A stretch of 11,906 bases of DNA from Streptomyces griseus (lineage in GTDB: Bacteria > Bacteroidota > Bacteroidia > Chitinophagales > Chitinophagaceae), in NCBI GenBank assembly GCA_943323705.2, contig CALPIT020000058.1, positions 1 through 11,906 of the forward strand. Direction: 5' to 3'. Below are positions 1 to 5,839 of the stretch, piece by piece. The notes under the pieces are model-generated. The model was not told where the DNA came from. It worked only from the letters and a program-made list of their open reading frames with translations, and ran no database searches. How positions within the stretch are numbered: the stretch's first letter is position 1; every line of letters starts with the position of its first letter. Both the position numbers and the translations under genes were made by a program.

Positions 1-657
1 AAAGTGAATCCTGATCAGTTTGTGTTTGCCGACCAACTCGATCAAACCGGCATCATCGGAGATCCTTCGCAGGTAGATTTGTTCAAGACCTTCAACAATA
101 AAAATTATTTTGATTTTGCATCGGGTTTTGTTTTTGCCAAAGGTGATTTCATGGTCGGATGTTCTGTTCATCACCTCAACGAACCAAACATGAGTTTCAG
201 CGGAGCGCCTGATGATGGAAAGCTACTTAGAAAAACAACTGCACATCTTAGTTATAGAATGGAGAACGATATTATCACACTGAAGCCTACAGTAATTACC
301 CAGTTCCAAGGCAAGAGCAGTGTTGTTAGTATGGGCGCATTGATAGATTATTATGAGTTTCCGATTGAATTCGGATTGTGGTATAGAAATGCGGTTGGTT
401 TGGCGAACAACAGTTCCTTCTGCGTTGGCTTCAGTTGGAAATGGGGAGAAGCTTCAACAGTTACATCTCGTAAAAAGGAATATAGTAGTAAGATGGGATT
501 GAGCTATGATGCCGACATCGCCAGACCAGGGTTGAATACCTCACATGGAAGTATGGAGTTTGGAATACAAAAAGATATCATTACTAACAGTAATAATATT
601 TGTCCGACATCGAATTCGGGGGTTTGTGGTTATAGGTTTCCGTGGGAGTTTTTTTAG
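1..657 (+). CDS. PorP/SprF family type IX secretion-associated outer-membrane protein (C-terminal part)
   Basis: The reading frame is open from base 1 to the TAG at 655-657, so this is the 3' part of a gene that starts upstream; the GTG at 4 is not a convincing start. Family signs are the stretch HHLNEPN (about residues 58-64 of the visible part), which resembles the 'vqHl.ePn' segment of PorP/SprF proteins, the run of alternating hydrophobic/polar beta-strands, and the C-terminal RFPWEFF ending. PorP/SprF proteins are outer-membrane beta-barrels that work with type IX secretion and, in gliding species, with SprB adhesin attachment. The visible 218 residues are about two thirds of a typical member. 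Base composition looks richer in G+C than the downstream genes. A strong terminator follows, so it is probably transcriptionally separate from the defence genes. The family call is good; which PorP paralogue it is cannot be told. Confidence 0.8.
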   Translation, partial: KVNPDQFVFADQLDQTGIIGDPSQVDLFKTFNNKNYFDFASGFVFAKGDFMVGCSVHHLNEPNMSFSGAPDDGKLLRKTTAHLSYRMENDIITLKPTVITQFQGKSSVVSMGALIDYYEFPIEFGLWYRNAVGLANNSSFCVGFSWKWGEASTVTSRKKEYSSKMGLSYDADIARPGLNTSHGSMEFGIQKDIITNSNNICPTSNSGVCGYRFPWEFF

Positions 658-698
658 GGGGGAAGTAAAGGAAAAAGAATATGTACTAATTTATAAAG

Positions 699-723
699 GC
701 AGTCAATTTTGACTGCTTTTTTT
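699..723 (+). terminator. Rho-independent terminator after the PorP-like gene
   Basis: A perfect 7-bp stem, GCAGTCA (699-705) with TGACTGC (710-716), closes a 4-nt loop ATTT and runs straight into seven T residues (717-723). It sits 42 nt after the PorP stop codon and would insulate the restriction operon from upstream transcription. The stem is flanked by AAAG on the left, so on the minus strand it has only a short T run; it is mainly a plus-strand terminator. Confidence 0.85.
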
Positions 724-746
724 AAATTTTTTAGATTAATTAACTT

Positions 747-766
747 CTCCTCCAATAGATTGAGGT
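747..766. repeat. 20-bp direct repeat, left copy (candidate island boundary)
   Basis: The sequence CTCCTCCAATAGATTGAGGT occurs here and again, identically and in the same orientation, at 10367-10386. It contains an imperfect palindrome: CCTC-AAT against ATT-GAGG with one bulged C and an AG loop. The left copy lies in intergenic DNA between the PorP terminator and the dpnM-like gene. A perfect 20-mer is very unlikely by chance in 12 kb. It may be an insertion/recombination site or a dispersed genomic repeat; the sequence alone does not decide. Confidence 0.8.
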
Positions 767-842
767 CAATTTCAATAATTTTATAAAACAATGAAGAAAG
801 TTCAGTTTTTAACTAAATAAACTTTAGCCATAAAACAAGAAA

Positions 843-858
843 ACAAATTGTAATTTGT
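843..858. promoter_or_regulatory. Inverted repeat upstream of the DpnII operon (possible operator)
   Basis: ACAAAT (843-848) and ATTTGT (853-858) form a perfect 6-bp inverted repeat separated by TGTA, ending 27 nt before the ATG of the first methylase. The right half contains TAATTTG, one base short of the Bacteroidota -7 consensus TAnnTTTG. The position suits an operator or a promoter-overlapping protein site. No controller (C) protein gene is visible nearby, so any binding protein would come from elsewhere or be the methylase itself. In such AT-rich DNA a chance palindrome is possible. Confidence 0.3.
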
Positions 859-885
859 AGCATATTAATTCTAATAAAAAAGTTA

Positions 886-1788
886 ATGACAGTCAAAATA
901 GCCAAACCGTTTTTGAAGTGGGCAGGTGGAAAAACACAGTTAATTAATGACATCGAAAAGACAATACCATCTAAATTTCTAAAAGATAAATTTATTTTTA
1001 TCGAACCATTTGTTGGTAGTGGTGCAGTGCTTTTTTGGGTTTTAAACAACTTCTCCAATCTTCAAAAAGCGGTCATCAACGACATAAATAAAGACTTAAT
1101 TAATACTTATAAAGTAATTGCTTCAAAGCCACAAGAATTAATAACAAAACTTGAATTATTAGAAAACGAATTTCATGCACTTGCAGATAACGACGAAGAT
1201 AAAAAAGAGTACTACTACAAAAAAAGAGAGTTGTTTAATACTCGAAAAGAACAAAAAATTGATCAAGCTTCTTTGTTTATTTTTCTTAATCGTACTTGTT
1301 TTAATGGGTTGTATCGAGTTAATAGAAAAAACGAATACAATGTTCCTATGGGAAGCTACAAAAGACCAACTATTTGTGATAAAGAAAATATTCTAGCTGT
1401 AAGTAACGCTTTAAAAAAAGTTGAAATACTCTGTGGAGATTATGAAGAAACAATAAAATATGCAGGACCTAATACGCTCTTTTATTTTGATCCTCCATAC
1501 AAGCCTTTAAGTGAGACGTCTAGTTTTAACTCTTATGCTAAAGAAGATTTCAACGACGAAGAACAAATTAGATTGAGAGACTTTTGTAAAAAACTAGATT
1601 CTTTAAATTATTCTTGGATAGTAAGTAATTCGGATGTAAAAGGAAAGGATATCGATAACAATTTCTTTGACGATTTATATAGTGACTTTATTATTCAACG
1701 TGTTGATGCACGTAGATCTATAAATGCTAATCCTGAGAAAAGAGGTTCACTCAAGGAACTTTTAATTACAAATCAATTGAATGACTAA
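886..1788 (+). CDS. dpnM: Dam/DpnM-like adenine-N6 DNA methyltransferase (GATC)
   Basis: A 300-residue alpha-class (D12) adenine methyltransferase. The N-terminal FLKWAGGKTQL (9-19) and EPFVGSGAV (40-48) form the S-adenosylmethionine pocket, and the catalytic DPPY is at 202-205. Length and motif order match Dam/DpnM, which methylate the adenine of GATC in double-stranded DNA. Its role here is to protect host GATC sites from the DpnII-like nuclease encoded 5 nt downstream, and probably also from the MutH-like nuclease further on. It is the first gene of an M-R-M operon, and the upstream spacer carries a small inverted repeat that may regulate it. GATC specificity is inferred from the family and the DpnII partner; the family call itself is secure. 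Confidence 0.93.
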   Translation: MTVKIAKPFLKWAGGKTQLINDIEKTIPSKFLKDKFIFIEPFVGSGAVLFWVLNNFSNLQKAVINDINKDLINTYKVIASKPQELITKLELLENEFHALADNDEDKKEYYYKKRELFNTRKEQKIDQASLFIFLNRTCFNGLYRVNRKNEYNVPMGSYKRPTICDKENILAVSNALKKVEILCGDYEETIKYAGPNTLFYFDPPYKPLSETSSFNSYAKEDFNDEEQIRLRDFCKKLDSLNYSWIVSNSDVKGKDIDNNFFDDLYSDFIIQRVDARRSINANPEKRGSLKELLITNQLND

Positions 1789-1793
1789 AAAAC

Positions 1794-2633
1794 ATGCCAA
1801 AACAATTTAATACCTTTTTATCACAGCTTTCTGAAACCAACGCAACGCTAAATTATTTTACAGACTTCAAGAAAATAAAAAGTAATGTAAATAATATTTC
1901 AATCAAATTGAACCAGTTAAATTATTTGATTGGTAAAGAAAACTTAGAAGAAGCTATTCAAGAACTTTATGATGAAAATCCAAAAGTATTTGAGGTCCTG
2001 GATATTTTAATTGCAGTAAGAAAAAATAAGAACGCCAAAACCCTTAATAATAAAGGAGAAATAGTGATACTTAGTAGTTATTTCTATTCAGTAAAATTAA
2101 TAGTAGAATACATTAATGAAACCGGGTTAAGTGAAATATTTAAGAATAAGAATATCACAAACTTAGTTGATTACGTTTTTGGTATAGAAGTAGGGTTGGA
2201 TACAAATGCCAGAAAAAATAGAGGTGGTGAAAATATGTCAAAAGCGGTTTCACTTATTTTTGATAATGCTGGTATCCTTTATAAAAAAGAAGTTAGCAAC
2301 AAAGTTTTTCCAGAAATAATTAGCTTAGGTGCTGATGTAAAAAGATTTGATTTTGCAATTAAAACAGAATTAAAGACATATTTAATTGAGACAAATTATT
2401 ACAATGGTGGTGGTTCGAAATTAAATGAAGTAGCAAGAGCTTATTCAGATGTTGCACCTAAAATAAATCAATACGATAAATTCGAATTTGTTTGGATTAC
2501 AGATGGACAAGGATGGCACTCTGCAAAAAATAAACTTGAAGAGGCCTATAGTATAATTCCTAGTGTATACAATCTTACAACGCTTCATTTGTTTATTGAT
2601 AAACTTAAAAAAGAAAATGTATTAGAATTTTGA
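1794..2633 (+). CDS. dpnB: DpnII-type restriction endonuclease (GATC)
   Basis: A 279-residue protein matching DpnII/MboI-type nucleases, which cut unmethylated GATC. The diagnostic segment is in the C-terminal half: D186 (in RFDF) followed 13 residues later by E199-T-N201 and then GGGSKLNE at 205-212. This is the family's variant of the PD-(D/E)XK core, with Asn in place of the usual Lys. The N-terminal half is mainly helical and less conserved. The gene begins 5 nt after the first methylase stop, and its TGA overlaps the ATG of the second methylase (TGATG), so translation of the three is probably coupled. Length agrees with the family (about 270-290 residues) and no core residue is missing, so it is probably active. 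Confidence 0.93.
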   Translation: MPKQFNTFLSQLSETNATLNYFTDFKKIKSNVNNISIKLNQLNYLIGKENLEEAIQELYDENPKVFEVLDILIAVRKNKNAKTLNNKGEIVILSSYFYSVKLIVEYINETGLSEIFKNKNITNLVDYVFGIEVGLDTNARKNRGGENMSKAVSLIFDNAGILYKKEVSNKVFPEIISLGADVKRFDFAIKTELKTYLIETNYYNGGGSKLNEVARAYSDVAPKINQYDKFEFVWITDGQGWHSAKNKLEEAYSIIPSVYNLTTLHLFIDKLKKENVLEF

Positions 2634-3541
2634 TGATTAAACCTTTCTATAATTCCTCCGATAAAAATTTCTATCTCTTAAAAGGAGATACAATGGAACT
2701 ATTGCCTCAATTTGAACATAAGTTTGATATGGTTTTTGCAGATCCGCCCTATTTTTTATCAAACAATGGATTATCTATTCAAAATGGTCAAATAGTAAGC
2801 GTAAATAAAGGAAGCTGGGATAAGTCAGAAGGGTTTGAGTTTATTAATGATTTCAATAGAAAATGGCTTTCTTTAGTACGTGATAAAATGAAGGACGATG
2901 CTACCATTTGGATTAGTGGTACAATGCATAATATATTTTCAGTTGGTCAAGTACTTACCGAATTGGGCTTCAAAATATTAAATATAGTTACTTGGGAAAA
3001 AACAAATCCGCCACCCAATTTCTCATGTCGTTACTTTACTTATTCTACAGAACAAATCATCTGGGCAAGAAAAAGTGAAAAAGTACCTCATTATTACAAC
3101 TATGAGTTAATGAAAAAAATTAATGGCGACAAACAAATGAAAGACGTTTGGAAATTGCCTGCCATCGCTCCCTGGGAAAAATCCTGCGGGAAACATCCCA
3201 CACAAAAACCACTTTCAGTTTTAACCAGAATTATATTAGCATCAACAAAACCCAATGCATGGATATTAGATCCTTTTGCAGGAAGTTCTACAACCGGTAT
3301 TGCAGCAAATCTTTCTAATAGAAGGTTTTTAGGAATAGACCAAGAAGAAGAGTTTTTAGCAATCAGCAAAAACAGAAAAATCGAGATTGAAAACAAAAAA
3401 ACAGCAGCTGGGTATAAACAAAAAATTGGGGGCTTTAATAATCAAAATGAACTTGAATTAACATTGATTCAAGAACCTGAAAACGATTATAGCTCCGAAC
3501 TAAATTTTCTTCAACGAAAAGTAAAAAATTTAAAAAAATAA
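2633..3541 (+). CDS. dpnA: DpnA-like second adenine methyltransferase
   Basis: A 302-residue beta-class methyltransferase. The catalytic motif ADPPYFLSN (DPPY at 37-40) comes first, HPTQKP is at 188-193, and the S-adenosylmethionine motif DPFAGSSTTG begins at 213; this order defines the beta class. I start it at the ATG at 2633, which shares its A with the last base of the nuclease stop; a TTG at 2630 is in frame one codon earlier but less likely. In the pneumococcal DpnII system DpnA methylates GATC in single- as well as double-stranded DNA and protects DNA taken up by transformation. The gene order here (M-R-M) differs from the pneumococcal dpnM-dpnA-dpnB order. The role in incoming single-stranded DNA is carried over from the family, not shown here. 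Confidence 0.9.
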   Translation: MIKPFYNSSDKNFYLLKGDTMELLPQFEHKFDMVFADPPYFLSNNGLSIQNGQIVSVNKGSWDKSEGFEFINDFNRKWLSLVRDKMKDDATIWISGTMHNIFSVGQVLTELGFKILNIVTWEKTNPPPNFSCRYFTYSTEQIIWARKSEKVPHYYNYELMKKINGDKQMKDVWKLPAIAPWEKSCGKHPTQKPLSVLTRIILASTKPNAWILDPFAGSSTTGIAANLSNRRFLGIDQEEEFLAISKNRKIEIENKKTAAGYKQKIGGFNNQNELELTLIQEPENDYSSELNFLQRKVKNLKK

Positions 3542-3557
3542 AATACTGCTGTTATAA

Positions 3558-4628
3558 ATGGAAAATAGCAACGAACAAAATTGGACCCAATACAGATTTG
3601 ATAAATCTCATAATGCGTATGTAAATTCTGATTTTAATGTAAAGTCGTTGTCCTTAAAGTGGAAATATAAATTGCCTGATGAAATACATGCAAGTCCACT
3701 AATTTATAACGGAGTGGTTTATATTGGATGCTTTTATTTTTATGCATTTGAAATTGCAACAAGAAAAATAAAATGGAAATTTATTTTAGATACTTATTTC
3801 AGTCATATTGGTGTTGTAAATGAGTCCTTTATATTGTTTTCTTCAACAAAAACTATTTATTGCCTTAGTCATGAAGGTAAAGAAATGTGGAAAATTTCAA
3901 TAAATTGTGAGTCTTGGTTTGGAATTTTATCAAATTTTATAGTTGAAAATGGACTTGTTTACTTTTCTACGTCTTATTCCTTGTATGCGATCAAAATAGA
4001 TTCTCTAAAAACAGTATGGAAATTCGATGCGCCTAGCTCTGAAAGCTTTTTTAAATCAACGCCCATTATTTCTGATGGCGTAATTTATGTTTGTACCTCA
4101 ATGAATTTATATGCGCTAGATGTGTTAACAGGTAGCGAAATATATAAAATCAAAACAACATATTATTCCACAAAAACTCCTGTAATAAAAGACAATCATT
4201 TATTTTTTGGAGGAATCGACAACCAATTCTGTTGCTTTGATAAATTAACAGGGTTAATCGTTTGGAAATCTAATACTGAAAAAGCAGATGATTCTGAGCC
4301 CGCAATTACTGATGATGCAGTTTATTTTGGAGGCTTAAAAGGATTAAATGCAATTGATTTACATAACGGAAATTTATTATGGAGGTTTGAAACAGGAGAT
4401 TACATTACGGCAGGCCCAGTTGTATATGGTAATTGCGTTTTTTTCGGATGCATAGATACTCATATATACGCATTAGATAAAAATAACGGAAATGAAATTT
4501 GGAAGTATAAATCGGAAAGAGGAAAACAACGTGGTTTTTGTGCAAGTCCAGCAGTGGCTAATAACATGTTATTTATTGGGGGTATGGATAATCAATTTTA
4601 TGTTTTTGATATAAAAAACGAAACGTAA
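3558..4628 (+). CDS. PQQ-type beta-propeller repeat protein, apparently cytoplasmic
   Basis: A 356-residue protein made almost wholly of PQQ-like propeller repeats. About eight blades are visible, each with a pattern like 'ASPLIYNGVVYIG...LYALD..TG...WK' (for example near residues 45-85, 165-205, 255-290 and 295-335). BamB-type proteins have the same architecture, but those are lipoproteins with a signal peptide and lipobox. This one begins MENSNEQNWTQYRF and has no signal peptide, lipobox Cys or membrane segment, so it should stay in the cytoplasm. It has no enzymatic motif; propellers of this kind serve as binding platforms. It starts 16 nt after the second methylase, so it is probably the fourth gene of the DpnII operon, and is followed by the MutH-like nuclease. 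A DNA-binding, sensing or nuclease-scaffolding role is a guess; it might also be an unrelated passenger. Confidence 0.75.
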   Translation: MENSNEQNWTQYRFDKSHNAYVNSDFNVKSLSLKWKYKLPDEIHASPLIYNGVVYIGCFYFYAFEIATRKIKWKFILDTYFSHIGVVNESFILFSSTKTIYCLSHEGKEMWKISINCESWFGILSNFIVENGLVYFSTSYSLYAIKIDSLKTVWKFDAPSSESFFKSTPIISDGVIYVCTSMNLYALDVLTGSEIYKIKTTYYSTKTPVIKDNHLFFGGIDNQFCCFDKLTGLIVWKSNTEKADDSEPAITDDAVYFGGLKGLNAIDLHNGNLLWRFETGDYITAGPVVYGNCVFFGCIDTHIYALDKNNGNEIWKYKSERGKQRGFCASPAVANNMLFIGGMDNQFYVFDIKNET

Positions 4629-4667
4629 AACTTTATTAAATAATTCAGAAGACGAGTGAATATTTTG

Positions 4668-4699
4668 TTTGTTAATTGCTTTCTGAAAACAATAATTTG
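4668..4699 (+). promoter_or_regulatory. Possible promoter of the MutH-like nuclease gene
   Basis: TTTG (4668-4671) and TAATTTG (4693-4699) are separated by 21 nt and lie 30 nt before the ATG at 4730. They resemble the Bacteroidota promoter (TTG at -33, TAnnTTTG at -7), but the -7 element is one base short. The 101-nt gap after the propeller gene, larger than the other gaps in this operon, is consistent with an internal promoter. Low confidence because AT-rich spacers often contain such matches. Confidence 0.25.
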
Positions 4700-4729
4700 A
4701 ATTAAAAATATAAAAATAAGAACAAAAAC

Positions 4730-5425
4730 ATGCTCAATAGCAAGGCAATTCAAATACTTGTTCCATTATTCGAAATAGTTAGCAATGCTAAAGGAAAAAC
4801 AATAGGCGAATTGAAATTAGCACTAAACCTAAAAAGGGAAAACATGAAGAAAGGGGCTTCAGGTTTAATTGTGGAGAATTTATTAGGTATTAAAAATAAC
4901 AACAATGCTGATGCAGATATTCCTGAAATTGGTTGTGAAGTAAAAATTTTGCCATTACAAAAAAATAAAAATGGCTCCTTAAAGGCAAAAGAGCCTACCC
5001 AAATTCAAATGATAAATTACTTCGAAGTGGTGAACGAAAAATGGGAAAGCGCAAAATTGAGAAAAAAAATTAGTTTGACTTTTTGGGTTGTATATCTAGC
5101 AAAAGAAAATAATGTCGCTTTACATCAAGATGAATACAGAATTGTAGATTATTTCGTAGATCATCCTAATGAGAATAAAATAAGTGTTTTTAAAAAAGAC
5201 TGGGAACTAATTCAAGATTTTATAAAAAAAGGACTCTCTGATAAGTTGTCTTGTAGTATGGGAGAATATTTAGAGCCCAAAACTAAAGGTGCAAATAATC
5301 AAGATAAAACAAATGCTCCTGATGGTAAAGGAGGTGTTACAAGAGCGAGAAGACGAGCTTTTTATTACAAAAAGAAATACACAAACGAGTGTATAATTCC
5401 AAATATTGACTTGACACAAGTATAA
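4730..5425 (+). CDS. MutH/Sau3AI-family DNA endonuclease, single-domain
   Basis: A 231-residue protein, the length of MutH (229) and about half that of Sau3AI. The catalytic residues E49, D63, E70 and K72 have exactly the spacing (14, 7, 2) of MutH E56, D70, E77 and K79. The surrounding words also match: KTIGELK (23-29), KGASGLIVENLLG (41-53), EVKILPL (70-76), and a C-terminal RAFYYKKKYT like MutH RGFYLKKNFT. The family cuts or nicks at GATC and is blocked by full GATC adenine methylation. Context argues for restriction rather than mismatch repair: it lies beside a complete DpnII system, with no mutS or mutL here, and MutH-dependent repair is a gammaproteobacterial trait. It lacks the second MutH-like domain that Sau3AI uses for allosteric DNA binding, so it may need a partner or act as a dimer. 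Family call strong; GATC specificity inferred. Confidence 0.88.
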   Translation: MLNSKAIQILVPLFEIVSNAKGKTIGELKLALNLKRENMKKGASGLIVENLLGIKNNNNADADIPEIGCEVKILPLQKNKNGSLKAKEPTQIQMINYFEVVNEKWESAKLRKKISLTFWVVYLAKENNVALHQDEYRIVDYFVDHPNENKISVFKKDWELIQDFIKKGLSDKLSCSMGEYLEPKTKGANNQDKTNAPDGKGGVTRARRRAFYYKKKYTNECIIPNIDLTQV

Positions 5426-5437
5426 AAGATAAACTAA

Positions 5438-5572
5438 TCATTAAGAGGTTGTTCTTTATTTGTAAATTTTTATAAATTCAGAGATACGATACAACCATTA
5501 ATAACTATAGCCGCTAAAAACGGTTTTGAAAATTTTATAAATGAACGAAAAAAAACCTTGCCCTTTCTGTAA
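5438..5572 (+). pseudogene. Possible remnant of an unknown gene upstream of the HIT remnant
   Basis: The 414-nt stretch 5426-5839 holds no intact gene. Its first half has one frame open from 5438 to the TAA at 5570-5572 with protein-like composition (for example FRDTIQPLITIAAKNGFENF at 5477-5536) and no start codon. It runs into the ATG of the HIT remnant in another frame, as would be expected if a lost gene had overlapped or abutted the HIT gene. I do not recognise the peptide. At about 44 codons it could be chance. Confidence 0.25.
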
Positions 5573-5784
5573 TTTGGAAAGAGAAAAAATTATTGAAAGT
5601 GAATTGTCGTTTGCCATTTAAGATGGCTTTCCAGTTAATGAGGGACATGCATTGATAATACCAAATAGGCATAATGCTAATTATTTTGATTTGTCATTAG
5701 ACGAGCAGAAAGATTGTATTGAATTATTAAATCGAGTTAAAGGAATTGTACAAGAGAAAAATAACCAATGAATCAGCCGGTGGA
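5541..5784 (+). pseudogene. Decayed HIT-family hydrolase gene
   Basis: From the ATG at 5541 the frame reads MNEKKPCPFC...LSFAI, hits an in-frame TAA at 5619-5621, then continues as DGFPVNEGHALIIPNRH...FDLS to a TGA at 5769-5771. This is the N-terminal half of a HIT protein: the CPFC start, the 'DGFPV..GH.LIIP.RH' core and the 'FDLS..E' helix. The next frame then gives NESAGG at 5767-5784, which resembles the 'ESAGQT' segment that normally precedes the catalytic HxHxH, but that histidine triad and the C-terminus are absent. So there is a nonsense codon, a frameshift or deletion, and loss of the active site. HIT proteins hydrolyse nucleotide phosphoramidates and related dinucleotides. It stands just upstream of mcrBC and probably marks an earlier gene set there. 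Confidence 0.85.
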
Positions 5785-5839
5785 TGATTCTATATATAAT
5801 TATATTACTAACGAATAGTTTAATGTTATTTTAAAATAA

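Noticed and set aside
813..1058. Minus-strand open frame opposite the start of the dpnM-like gene
   Set aside because: It lies antisense to conserved methylase motifs and its peptide has no recognisable family; it is a shadow frame.
2630..2632. TTG start for the DpnA-like methylase
   Set aside because: The ATG at 2633 is the very next codon, forms the common TGATG overlap with the upstream stop, and loses only one residue.
4644..4687. TTCAGAA...TTCTGAA inverted repeat after the propeller gene as a terminator
   Set aside because: The 30-nt loop and lack of a T-run make a terminator unlikely.
4730..5425. MutH-like gene as part of methyl-directed mismatch repair
   Set aside because: No mutL or mutS is nearby, the organism looks like Bacteroidota, and the gene sits in a restriction locus; a restriction role fits better.
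5509..5527. AGCCG...CGGTT hairpin followed by T residues before the HIT remnant
   Set aside because: Only five pairs including a G:T, with a 7-nt loop and a very short T tail; too weak to call a terminator.
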